A stretch of 64,000 nt of DNA. Source: UKL13-3 sp040387195. GTDB lineage: Bacteria; Bacteroidota; Bacteroidia; UKL13-3. Position 1 is the first letter of the stretch. Each line of letters starts with the position of its first letter. The notes below the pieces were generated by a model. The model was not told where the DNA came from. It worked only from the letters and a program-made list of their open reading frames with translations, and did no database searches. Positions 33,037 to 42,603 of this stretch are shown piece after piece. The stretch spans positions 157,542 through 221,541 of the forward strand of contig JAZKEF010000012.1 in assembly GCA_040387195.1 (NCBI GenBank), written 5' to 3'. The position numbers were made by a program, and so were the translations under genes.

Positions 33037-34086
33037 ATGAGCAAAAAACCATCCATCGCTGATTTTAATCCGAACGATATCGGAAACGCAGATAATAATA
33101 TTTTTGGCTTACCTTTTTCTCCTTCGGAAGCCAATTTGGTAATTATTCCTGTGCCATGGGAAGTAACCGTTTCATATAGTGCAGGTACGGCAAAAGGTCC
33201 GGAAGCTGTTTATGATGCATCTTATCAGGTTGACTTATACGACCCGTTTGTAAAAGACGCCTGGAAACTGGGCGTGGCAATGCAGGAAGTGAATACCGAA
33301 ATAAAATCGACCAATAAAAAATTGCGCAAAAAAGCAGAGAAGTATATTGATATGTATGCTCAGGGAAAAACTGCTGCAAAAAACAGTGAGATGAAAGCTA
33401 TCAAAAAAGAAATTGATAGATCATGCAAGGAGTTAAACAATCACATCAAAAAAGAAGCAAACAAACTCCTTAATAAAAACAAAATAGTTGCACTCTTGGG
33501 AGGTGACCATAGTACTCCTCTTGGTTTGATGCAGGCACTTGCCGATAAAAATGAATCGTACGCCATTCTGCAAATAGATGCACATGCCGATTTACGTGAT
33601 GCTTATGAAGGATTCGAATTTTCTCATGCTTCCATCATGTTTAATGCGTTAAAAATCCCACAAGTGAGCAAACTGGTGCAAGTGGGAATCAGAGATTATT
33701 GTGAAGATGAAAAAAAACTGATTGATTCATCCGACCGCATTCACACCTTTTTTGATGCCGATATTAAACACCAACAATATGAAGGTAAAACATGGAAAGA
33801 CATTTGCAACCAAATTATAGCAACCTTACCCGATAAAATTTACCTGAGTGTAGATATTGACGGGCTTGATCCTAAATTATGTCCGAACACCGGAACTCCT
33901 GTACCAGGTGGATTTGAGTTTGAGCAAGTGGTATACCTTGTTCAAAAATTAGTGGAATCGAAAAAACAAATCATTGGATTTGATATCAATGAAGTATCAC
34001 CGGGCGAAGATGAGTGGGATGCAAATGTTGGTGCTCGTTTGTTGTACAAGATCAGCAATATGTGTTTGGTGTCGAATGGACGATAG
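33037..34086 (+). CDS. Agmatinase/arginase-family ureohydrolase
   Basis: The 349-residue Mn2+-dependent ureohydrolase has all metal-ligand motifs: GGDHS (155-159), DAHADLRD (D181, H183, D185) and SVDIDGLDP (D273, D275). A lysine-rich, probably coiled-coil insertion of about 60 residues (90-150) separates the N-terminal strand from GGDHS; such insertions are common in Bacteroidota agmatinase-like proteins. The natural substrate (agmatine, arginine, formimidoylglutamate or another guanidine) cannot be read from the sequence. It stands apart from the arsenic operon with its own promoter. Confidence 0.85.
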   Translation: MSKKPSIADFNPNDIGNADNNIFGLPFSPSEANLVIIPVPWEVTVSYSAGTAKGPEAVYDASYQVDLYDPFVKDAWKLGVAMQEVNTEIKSTNKKLRKKAEKYIDMYAQGKTAAKNSEMKAIKKEIDRSCKELNNHIKKEANKLLNKNKIVALLGGDHSTPLGLMQALADKNESYAILQIDAHADLRDAYEGFEFSHASIMFNALKIPQVSKLVQVGIRDYCEDEKKLIDSSDRIHTFFDADIKHQQYEGKTWKDICNQIIATLPDKIYLSVDIDGLDPKLCPNTGTPVPGGFEFEQVVYLVQKLVESKKQIIGFDINEVSPGEDEWDANVGARLLYKISNMCLVSNGR

Positions 34087-34172
34087 AGGTTAGAGAATAG
34101 AAGATAGAATATGGATGAAATAGAGAAAATCCAATAACCCAATAACCTATTAACTTATAACTAATAAGTACA

Positions 34173-34655
34173 ATGAAAAAACTAACACTCAAAAATATAG
34201 GGCTGGGTTTACTGGCGATACTGTTACTTATTCAATTCGTCCCGGGGGATAAAAATACCGGCAATGAATTAGGACCTAATCATATTTCGACTTTGGTTAT
34301 AATGCCGGATTCAATTCAACACATCCTGCATACCAGTTGCAGCGACTGCCATAGTAATGCTACCAGCTATCCATGGTACAGCAATATTCAACCTGTAAGA
34401 TTATGGTTGGATCACCATGTGGATGAAGGCAAACACGAATTGAACTTTTCAGAATTTGCCACATACAAAAAGAAACGTCAGTTGCACAAACTGGATGAAA
34501 TGGTGGAGATGATAGAAGAACATGAAATGCCCTTATCTTCTTATACACTGATCCATACCGATGCGGTGTTATCACCTGAACAACAAACGACATTGATTAA
34601 CTGGGCCAAAGAAACCAAAAGAGCACTGAAAGATTCAACTGCACATCTTCAATAA
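34173..34655 (+). CDS. Haem-binding-domain protein (Haem_bd, single CxxCH)
   Basis: The 160-residue protein has an N-terminal membrane anchor or uncleaved signal (residues 7-24). A c-type haem motif C56-SDC59-H60 is followed by SNATSYPWYSNIQPVRLWLDHHV, the signature of the Haem_bd family. A distal methionine ligand may be in EHEMPLSSY. It is exposed to the periplasm and probably acts as a small electron carrier. It has no co-transcribed redox partner; the 121-bp gap downstream leads to the giant T9SS gene. Confidence 0.85.
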   Translation: MKKLTLKNIGLGLLAILLLIQFVPGDKNTGNELGPNHISTLVIMPDSIQHILHTSCSDCHSNATSYPWYSNIQPVRLWLDHHVDEGKHELNFSEFATYKKKRQLHKLDEMVEMIEEHEMPLSSYTLIHTDAVLSPEQQTTLINWAKETKRALKDSTAHLQ

Positions 34656-34776
34656 TACTTTCCCCGAAATGGTTGTAATTTGTATTTAACTAACCATTCC
34701 ATCACATTTTCTTAACGCATTTGATACCATTTGACAACATCGCTGTTCGTCATTTGTCTCAAACATTTAATGTGTT

Positions 34777-37700
34777 ATGAAAAAACATTTAACCTATTCT
34801 TTCTTCAGTGTTTGCGCTCTCCTGCTATTGCAGATCGGAGCTAAAGCACAAATCAATGCCAAATTTATTGGCCGTTACTCAATCGGTAACTACACCTCTG
34901 CAGGAGGCGCTGCTGAAATTACAGCATTCGACCCAACCTCTAAGCGTATGTTTGTTATTAACGGACCCGACAGTTCACTTCGGATTGTAAACGTGAGCAA
35001 TCCCGCTCTTCCCGTTCAAATCTCCAAAATTTCGATTAAACCTTATGGTATTGATCTGACTTCGGTTGCTTGCAAAAATGGACTGGTGGCTGTCGCTGTT
35101 ATCGATTCAAACGGGAAAACAAATCCGAGCAGTATTGTTTTCATGGACATCAACGGAAACTTTATCAGCAAGGTAAAAGCAGGTGCAAATGCCGATAATA
35201 TTGTATTTACACCGGATGGTTCCAAACTTTTAGTAGCGAATGAAGGCGAACCTAATCTGGACTACACCATAGACCCGGAAGGTTCAATCTCCATTATTAC
35301 CCTTACCGGTGGCGCTGCTTCTTTAACACAAGCAAATGTTCAAACTGCCGGGTTCACGGCATATAACGCTCCTACAGTACTCGACTCCCGCATCCGTATT
35401 TACGGACGTATTCAGTCTGGTGGCGTATTTTTGCGCAACTCTACTGTTGCTGAAGATATGGAACCTGAATACATTTCTATTTCAAATGATGGCACAACAG
35501 CCTGGGTTACCTGCCAGGAAAACAACAGTGTTGCTGTAGTGAATATTAATACTGCAACCGTTACAAGTCTATTACCATTAGGATTTAAAAATCACAATCT
35601 AGTTGGTAATGGGTTAGATCCATCTGATAGAGATGGTGCCGGTAATACTGCATTGGCTAATATCGTAAACCTGCCCGTATTTGGCTTGTTTTTACCTGAT
35701 GGAATCTCATCATATAATGTAGGCGGACAAAACTATTTTATTACTGCAAATGAAGGTGATGCACGTGCTGATTGGGGAGCTGCAAACAATGAAGAGGTTC
35801 GTTTGAGTGACGTTACTTATGTGTTGGATACCGTAAAATTTGGTGGTGCTGCCAATGTTGCAGCATTAAAAGCTAATGCGGCTTTAGGTCGTTTGAATGT
35901 TACCAACCGTTTCGGTGACTTTAACAATGACGGTAAATTTGATAGTATCTTCACTTTTGGCGGACGTGGTTTCAGCATCTGGAATGCAACAACAGGAGCA
36001 TTGGTGTGGGATAGCAAAGATGAATTTGAACGCAAAACACTTGCAATGTTTCCGGCCAATTTTAACACCGGACATACTACCAATGCTCTTGATGACAGAA
36101 GTGATAACAAAGGGCCTGAACCCGAATCCGTAACTATAGGTAAAATCAAAGATAGTACTTATGCATTCGTTGCCTTGGAAAGAATTGGCGGGATCATGAT
36201 CTACAATATCACTATCCCTACTGCCCCTTATTTTGTTCAATACATCAATACAAGAGATTTTAGCGTAACACCAAATCAAACGAACCTGGCTACCGTAGGT
36301 GATTTAGGACCTGAAGGAATCGTATTTATTCCTGCTGCCGAAAGTCCGACTGGTCAAAATATGATTATGCTTTCGAACGAGGTAAGTTCAACAGTTGCAT
36401 TCTATTCTGTGAACACACCGGAAACCGATGGAATTACCAAATTACAGGATTATAAAAACAATACCTCTGCTCCAATCGGAACGTTTCAAGGAATCAATTA
36501 CAGGGAGGCAGGCTTCTCTACATTGTTCCCTATTCCCAATACAAACGGAACCGAATTCTGGACATGCTCGGACAGAGGTGTAAACATTGATTGTGCTAAT
36601 GCCAACACTGCAAGTTGCCGTCCTACTTACGATAAAATGTACGCATTTCCATCTTATTCTCCGAAGATTCACCGCATCCGTATTGCAGGTGATTCGATTC
36701 ATATCTTACAAAGTATTACCATCAAACGTCCCAAAGGAACAGGTGCTTCAGGTATTATTAACCCAACCGGTTTAGGAAGTACAGCAACCGAAATTGCGTC
36801 AACCGATACGGTATTGGATTGTGCGAATTTCAATTTAAAAACCACACCTAAAGATACATTTGGTATTGATCCTGAGGGATTGGTAGTTGACAAAAACGGT
36901 AACTTCTGGTTATGTGAAGAAGGTGGAGCTACAATCTGGAAACTTGACCCGAATGGTGTACTCATTAAAAGATACACACCATATGCAAACTTAGCCGGAA
37001 CACAATCTGTAGACGTTCAAATTGACACAGTATTTAAATACCGCAAAAACAACCGTGGATTCGAAGGCATTTCGATTGCTCCTAACGGAAAAATTTATGC
37101 AATGATCCAAAGCGGTATCTTATATCCAACAGCTGCTGTTGGTGATAATTCAAGAGTTCACCGTATCCTCGAAATTGATCCCGCTACAGGTACTCAACGT
37201 ATGATCGCTTACCTGAATGATGGTATCATCGGTGCAGCCGGTGCCAATCAAATCAGAATGAGCGATTGGAAAATCGGAGATATGGCTGCCATTAACGACA
37301 GTACTTTCTTAGTATTGGAAGCAGCGGCACGTGGCACATCTGATATCAAGCGTTTATATGAGATCAATATCAACCAGGCTACCGCTGTTCACTCCGGTTT
37401 ATATGGTAGTGTAACACTCGAAGGTTTGGTTGACTCAACAGGTCTTGCAAACAATGGTATCAAAGCCGTAACCAAAAAATTGGTGATTGATCTATTAGCA
37501 AGTGGCTGGCCTGCAGTTTTAGATAAAGCTGAAGGTTTGGCGATTATGAATGATAGTACCATTGCCATTGGAAATGATAATGATTTTGGCCAAAAGTCGG
37601 CTGCTGCAAATGGTATTGCAACAGCAACCGGAAACATCAGTCATGTGATTACCTACCGTTTAAGCGGTGTCAGAAAACTTGCTAACTATACTCCGGCTAT

Positions 37701-40700
37701 TTCATTAGTATCGTCTCAATCACCTTATTTAACTTCAGCTGCTCCGGGTGTTAAATTTAACTCGATGCTTACCGTTGGTGATAATATCAATGGATACAAA
37801 ATGGCCGGGTTGGGTGATGGTTTAGGTGCATATGATAATGGAAATGGTACATTCACTTTATTAATGAACCACGAAATGGGTAATACGGTTGGTGTGATCC
37901 GTGCTCATGGTTCTAAAGGTGCCTTCGTTTCCAAATGGACCATTAACAAAAGCGACCTTACCGTTGTTGCAGGTAGCGACTTGATCAAACGGGTGAACGT
38001 TTGGAATGTTGCGACTCAATCATTCAACTTATTAGATTCAGTTAATGCTTCTTCACTTTCTGCATTCAACCGTTTCTGTTCTGCAGACCTTCCTGCTGTT
38101 TCTGCTTTCTTTAATGCTAAAACCGGATTGGGTACACAAGAACGTATCTTTATGAACGGTGAAGAAAGTGGCAATGAAGGACGTGCTTTCGCACATATTG
38201 CTACAGGTGCAAATGCCGGGACTACTTATGAGCTTCCTGCTTTGGGTAAATTCTCATGGGAAAATGCGGTTGCTGCTCCTGCTCCTAGTGATAAAACAAT
38301 CGTTGCCGGATTTGATGATTCTACTCCGGGACAGGTTTACATTTACGTAGGTACCAAAACAAATACAGGTTCGGATGTGGCTAAAGCCGGTTTAACAAAT
38401 GGTAAATTATTCGGTGTAGCCGTTACAGGTTTAGCTACCGAAGTTTCTGCCAGTTTCCCTGCTCCCAATTCTCCGTTTACCATGGTGGATTTAGGTTTTG
38501 TAAAAGACTCTACCGGTGCTTCATTAAATACCCGAAGCAATAACTTAGGTGTAACTACATTCCTTCGCCCTGAAGATGGTGCATGGGACCCTGCTAATCC
38601 TAACGAGTTATATTTTGTTACTACAAATGCATTCACCAGCCCGAGCCGTTTGTGGAAACTTCACTTTACAGATATTGCCAATCCTGAATTAGGCGGTACA
38701 ATCACTGCTTTGCTTGATGGTACTGAAGGGCCGAAAATGATGGACAATATTACCATCGACAAATACGGTCATGTATTGATTCAGGAAGATCCGGGTAACC
38801 AGGTACATTTATCTAAAACATGGCAATACACCATTGCTACAGATAAACTAGACCTGTTAGCTTCACATGATTCGACTCGTTTCATTTCCGGTGGTGCCAA
38901 CTATTTAACCCAGGATGAAGAAGTTTCAGGTATCATTGATATGGAAGATATTTTGGGTGCAGGTAACTTTATCGTGGTTGATCAGGCTCATTATGTTCAA
39001 CCGGGTGAACTGGTTGAAGGCGGACAATTATTGAGACAGTTTAACCCTGCTACTGCAAATGGTGCAGCCGGTGCATTAGCCAGTTCGTCACAATCGCCTT
39101 ATTTAACTCCGGCTGCTCCGGGTGTTAAATTTAATTCTATATTAACAGTTGGTGATGGTACAAGCAGCTACAAAATGGCCGGTTTGGGTGATGGTTTAGG
39201 TGCATATGATAATGGAAATGGTACATTCACTTTATTAATGAACCACGAAATGGGTAATACGGTTGGTGTGATCCGTGCTCATGGTTCTAAAGGTGCCTTC
39301 GTTTCCAAATGGACCATTAACAAAAGCGACCTTACCGTTGTTGCAGGTAGCGACTTGATCAAACGGGTGAACGTTTGGAATGTTGCGACTCAATCATTCA
39401 ACTTATTAGATTCAGTTAATGCTTCTTCACTTTCTGCATTCAACCGTTTCTGTTCTGCAGACCTTCCTGCTGTTTCTGCTTTCTTTAATGCTAAAACCGG
39501 ATTGGGTACACAAGAACGTATCTTTATGAACGGTGAAGAAAGTGGCAATGAAGGACGTGCTTTCGCACATATTGCTACAGGTGCAAATGCCGGGACTACT
39601 TATGAGCTTCCTGCTTTGGGTAAATTCTCATGGGAAAATGCGGTTGCTGCTCCTGCTCCTAGTGATAAAACAATCGTTGCCGGATTTGATGATTCTACTC
39701 CGGGACAGGTTTACATTTACGTAGGTACCAAAACAAATACAGGTTCGGATGTGGCTAAAGCCGGTTTAACAAATGGTAAATTATTCGGTGTAGCCGTTAC
39801 AGGTTTAGCTACCGAAGTTTCTGCCAGTTTCCCTGCTCCCAATTCTCCGTTTACCATGGTGGATTTAGGTTTTGTAAAAGACTCTACCGGTGCTTCATTA
39901 AATACCCGAAGCAATAACTTAGGTGTAACTACATTCCTTCGCCCTGAAGATGGTGCATGGGACCCTGCTAATCCTAACGAGTTATATTTTGTTACTACAA
40001 ATGCATTCACCAGCCCGAGCCGTTTGTGGAAACTTCACTTTACAGATATTGCCAATCCTGAATTAGGCGGTACAATCACTGCTTTGCTTGATGGTACTGA
40101 AGGGCCGAAAATGATGGACAATATTACCATCGACAAATACGGTCATGTATTGATTCAGGAAGATCCGGGTAACCAGGTACATTTATCTAAAACATGGCAA
40201 TACACCATTGCTACAGATAAACTAGACCTGTTAGCTTCACATGATTCGACTCGTTTCATTTCCGGTGGTGCCAACTATTTAACCCAGGATGAAGAAGTTT
40301 CAGGTATCATTGATATGGAAGATATTTTGGGTGCAGGTAACTTTATCGTGGTTGATCAGGCTCATTATGTTCAACCGGGTGAACTGGTTGAAGGCGGACA
40401 ATTATTGAGACAGTTTAACCCTGCTACTGCCAATGGTATTCCATTAAAAACGATTGCACAGGCCAGAGCCTTAACTACAGATACCGTAAAGGTAAGAGGT
40501 GTTGTAACCCGCACATGGGGTCGCTTTATTTACATCCAGGATGGAACTGGTGCCATTGGTGTTCGTCAGGCATCGGGTAACATGGTTGATTCCATTACAT
40601 CAGGTGGACTAAAAGAAGGTGACAGTGTTGAGGTAGTTGGTGGAAGAGGAGACTTTAACAACTATGCACAAATTCAATTGCAAACAGGTTCGTATCGCGA

Positions 40701-42432
40701 AAACAGCCGTGTAACCAAACTTGCCTCAAATGTTGCTTTACCTGCTCCTGTTGTTGTTACCTTAAAACAACTCAATGCCGGTGGTGAACAATATGAAAGC
40801 AAACTTGTGCGTGTGGTGAACTTAAGAACAGCTTCAACAGGAAACTTTGCAGCCAGCACAAACTATACGGTATGGGATGGAAGCACAACGGGTGATACAT
40901 TGTTACTCCGTGTAATATCCGCACTCGATACAGAAATAGATGATGCTCCTGCAACCGCTATTCCGGCAGGTCAGTTTACATTCGAAGGAACATTGATCCA
41001 ATTCTGTTCATCGCCTGCAAACGGATGTACATTAGGATACCAGTTACAAGGTGTACGCAAAAAAGAAATCATACCACAACTCACTCCGTTTAACCTGGTG
41101 ACTCCGGTAACCAATACTAAGATTCTAACCTCAGCAGCTAGTGGTGCTTCTGTTGGATTCAAATGGAATAAATCACTGAATGCAACTTCACACAAATGGT
41201 TCATTACAGCTTCGGCAGGTAACTACACCACACCATGGGCAAACGGTATCAGCGCTGACACTTCATTCAACTATACCTACAGCCAGTTTGATACATTAGC
41301 CGGATCAAAAGGAATTGTGAAAGGTGATTCGGTGTTGTTAAAATGGACAGCTTTTGCTTACCTTGGAAATGACTCAATGATGGCAGCTCAGTCGAACAAC
41401 CTTTGGGTAGTACGTGAGAAACCGATTATAGCACTGGGTGCATTTAACCTTCTTACTCCAGCAAACAATGCACGTGTAGAAGTAGAACAAAACAGCACAA
41501 CTGCTATCAACATCACCTGGACAAAATCAGCGAATGCGGTTAAATACATGTGGTTGGCAACAACTCCGGCTGGTAGCTTCAGTTCACCTATCCTGAGACT
41601 TGCGTCAAATAATACAGGTAACGATAGCGTATTGACATTAACATCTGGTGCTATGGATGCAATCCTTGCTTCCCTTACCATCAAAAAAGGCGATTCTACA
41701 CAAGTAAAATGGACTGTTTATGCTTACAAGCTCAATGGAGATTCATTGAAAGCTTCACAGGATTTTATGATCAATGCGGTTCGTAAACGTACCCTGCAAG
41801 CTTTTGTGTTAACAGCTCCTGCCAATAATACCAGACTGGAAGTTGAACAAAACGAAACCACTCCTGTTTTGGTTACCTGGTCGGCTTCGGCCACAGGTGC
41901 CACCTACAAATGGTTCCTTGATAACGCTGCAGGAAACTTCACAGCTCCATGGTCGGTTATGATGGCTGATAATGGTGGAACGGATACCAAACTTTCGTTA
42001 ACAACAGGAGCGATTGATGCAATTGTTGCAGCTAAGGCGGTTGTTGATGGAGATTCGGTTACCTTAAAATGGACGGTACGTGCATACGAGCCAAATGACT
42101 CATTGCAATCTTCACAAACATTTAATCTGTTGGTGGTGCGCAAAAAAGCAGTTGGTCTGAATGAAGTAAACTTAAATGCCTTCATCAAGTTGTACCCGAA
42201 CCCGACAAACGGTAACAGTAATTTGTCATTCACTTTGCAGAGTGCAGAACAACTTCATATTTCGGTTACTGATTTACAAGGTAAAGAAGTAGTACACAGC
42301 ATCAACATGAATGGTGTTGCCGGTGTAAATGAAATTGAATTGCCAACTGCAGGAGTAACAGATGGAATATACTTTGTAACCCTGAGTTCAAATGGCAAAT
42401 CGGATCAAACCAAACTTGTCGTGATTCACTAA
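34777..42432 (+). CDS. Giant multidomain T9SS protein: choice-of-anchor I, phytase-like esterase, duplicated PhoX-like modules
   Basis: The 2,551-residue exported protein has a signal peptide (residues 1-24). Order after that: a choice-of-anchor I beta-propeller (about 30-548; VANEGEPN, NDGKFD repeats), an esterase-like activity of phytase domain (558-971; IDPEGLVV, EGISIAPNG), and two nearly identical DUF839/PhoX-like propellers (978-1428 and 1436-1886). Next come an OB-fold domain (about 1888-2100; VRGVVTRTWGRFIYIQDGTGAIGV), three SusE-like Ig repeats (2104-2458) and a Por sorting domain (YPNPTNGNSNLSF, DGIYFVTL). It should be a surface phosphatase or phosphodiester hydrolase complex. The PhoX-like assignment rests on GDGLGAYDNGNGTFTLLMNHE and similar strands. 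Confidence 0.8.
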   Translation: MKKHLTYSFFSVCALLLLQIGAKAQINAKFIGRYSIGNYTSAGGAAEITAFDPTSKRMFVINGPDSSLRIVNVSNPALPVQISKISIKPYGIDLTSVACKNGLVAVAVIDSNGKTNPSSIVFMDINGNFISKVKAGANADNIVFTPDGSKLLVANEGEPNLDYTIDPEGSISIITLTGGAASLTQANVQTAGFTAYNAPTVLDSRIRIYGRIQSGGVFLRNSTVAEDMEPEYISISNDGTTAWVTCQENNSVAVVNINTATVTSLLPLGFKNHNLVGNGLDPSDRDGAGNTALANIVNLPVFGLFLPDGISSYNVGGQNYFITANEGDARADWGAANNEEVRLSDVTYVLDTVKFGGAANVAALKANAALGRLNVTNRFGDFNNDGKFDSIFTFGGRGFSIWNATTGALVWDSKDEFERKTLAMFPANFNTGHTTNALDDRSDNKGPEPESVTIGKIKDSTYAFVALERIGGIMIYNITIPTAPYFVQYINTRDFSVTPNQTNLATVGDLGPEGIVFIPAAESPTGQNMIMLSNEVSSTVAFYSVNTPETDGITKLQDYKNNTSAPIGTFQGINYREAGFSTLFPIPNTNGTEFWTCSDRGVNIDCANANTASCRPTYDKMYAFPSYSPKIHRIRIAGDSIHILQSITIKRPKGTGASGIINPTGLGSTATEIASTDTVLDCANFNLKTTPKDTFGIDPEGLVVDKNGNFWLCEEGGATIWKLDPNGVLIKRYTPYANLAGTQSVDVQIDTVFKYRKNNRGFEGISIAPNGKIYAMIQSGILYPTAAVGDNSRVHRILEIDPATGTQRMIAYLNDGIIGAAGANQIRMSDWKIGDMAAINDSTFLVLEAAARGTSDIKRLYEININQATAVHSGLYGSVTLEGLVDSTGLANNGIKAVTKKLVIDLLASGWPAVLDKAEGLAIMNDSTIAIGNDNDFGQKSAAANGIATATGNISHVITYRLSGVRKLANYTPAISLVSSQSPYLTSAAPGVKFNSMLTVGDNINGYKMAGLGDGLGAYDNGNGTFTLLMNHEMGNTVGVIRAHGSKGAFVSKWTINKSDLTVVAGSDLIKRVNVWNVATQSFNLLDSVNASSLSAFNRFCSADLPAVSAFFNAKTGLGTQERIFMNGEESGNEGRAFAHIATGANAGTTYELPALGKFSWENAVAAPAPSDKTIVAGFDDSTPGQVYIYVGTKTNTGSDVAKAGLTNGKLFGVAVTGLATEVSASFPAPNSPFTMVDLGFVKDSTGASLNTRSNNLGVTTFLRPEDGAWDPANPNELYFVTTNAFTSPSRLWKLHFTDIANPELGGTITALLDGTEGPKMMDNITIDKYGHVLIQEDPGNQVHLSKTWQYTIATDKLDLLASHDSTRFISGGANYLTQDEEVSGIIDMEDILGAGNFIVVDQAHYVQPGELVEGGQLLRQFNPATANGAAGALASSSQSPYLTPAAPGVKFNSILTVGDGTSSYKMAGLGDGLGAYDNGNGTFTLLMNHEMGNTVGVIRAHGSKGAFVSKWTINKSDLTVVAGSDLIKRVNVWNVATQSFNLLDSVNASSLSAFNRFCSADLPAVSAFFNAKTGLGTQERIFMNGEESGNEGRAFAHIATGANAGTTYELPALGKFSWENAVAAPAPSDKTIVAGFDDSTPGQVYIYVGTKTNTGSDVAKAGLTNGKLFGVAVTGLATEVSASFPAPNSPFTMVDLGFVKDSTGASLNTRSNNLGVTTFLRPEDGAWDPANPNELYFVTTNAFTSPSRLWKLHFTDIANPELGGTITALLDGTEGPKMMDNITIDKYGHVLIQEDPGNQVHLSKTWQYTIATDKLDLLASHDSTRFISGGANYLTQDEEVSGIIDMEDILGAGNFIVVDQAHYVQPGELVEGGQLLRQFNPATANGIPLKTIAQARALTTDTVKVRGVVTRTWGRFIYIQDGTGAIGVRQASGNMVDSITSGGLKEGDSVEVVGGRGDFNNYAQIQLQTGSYRENSRVTKLASNVALPAPVVVTLKQLNAGGEQYESKLVRVVNLRTASTGNFAASTNYTVWDGSTTGDTLLLRVISALDTEIDDAPATAIPAGQFTFEGTLIQFCSSPANGCTLGYQLQGVRKKEIIPQLTPFNLVTPVTNTKILTSAASGASVGFKWNKSLNATSHKWFITASAGNYTTPWANGISADTSFNYTYSQFDTLAGSKGIVKGDSVLLKWTAFAYLGNDSMMAAQSNNLWVVREKPIIALGAFNLLTPANNARVEVEQNSTTAINITWTKSANAVKYMWLATTPAGSFSSPILRLASNNTGNDSVLTLTSGAMDAILASLTIKKGDSTQVKWTVYAYKLNGDSLKASQDFMINAVRKRTLQAFVLTAPANNTRLEVEQNETTPVLVTWSASATGATYKWFLDNAAGNFTAPWSVMMADNGGTDTKLSLTTGAIDAIVAAKAVVDGDSVTLKWTVRAYEPNDSLQSSQTFNLLVVRKKAVGLNEVNLNAFIKLYPNPTNGNSNLSFTLQSAEQLHISVTDLQGKEVVHSINMNGVAGVNEIELPTAGVTDGIYFVTLSSNGKSDQTKLVVIH
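37810..40430 (+). repeat. Tandem 1.37-kb duplication inside the giant gene
   Basis: The segments starting at 37810 and 39184 repeat with a period of 1,374 bp (458 codons). By eye they are identical for about 1,247 bp (37810-39056 and 39184-40430), and the encoded residues are identical throughout. The flanks diverge, for example GGGTTGGG versus GGTTTGGG at the left edge and TGCAAAT versus TGCCAAT at the right edge. The junction of about 127 bp is only partly similar. The lack of even synonymous differences indicates a recent duplication or gene conversion. Confidence 0.85.
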
Positions 42433-42452
42433 TCTTATTTTTTCAATGTTTC

Positions 42453-42486
42453 AAAAACGGGAAGGCGCTATCGCTTCCCGTTTTTG
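42453..42486 (+). terminator. Terminator of the giant T9SS gene
   Basis: AAAAACGGGAAG pairs with CTTCCCGTTTTT, with the inner GCG/CGC extending the stem and a T-run following, 20 bp after the stop codon. Confidence 0.88.
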
Positions 42487-42603
42487 TATTTAAAACTGAT
42501 ATCAGGTTTATTAAATGAAATAAGGGGTTGAATTTATGAAGAAGTCCTTTACACAACTACTTCTCACTAATAACTCAGTAACGATTAACTTAATCCTACA
42601 TCC

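Noticed and set aside
38159..38350. Duplicate small frames inside the repeated module (also at 39533)
   Set aside because: These are alternative-frame shadows of the two identical PhoX-like copies; only the long frame is coding.
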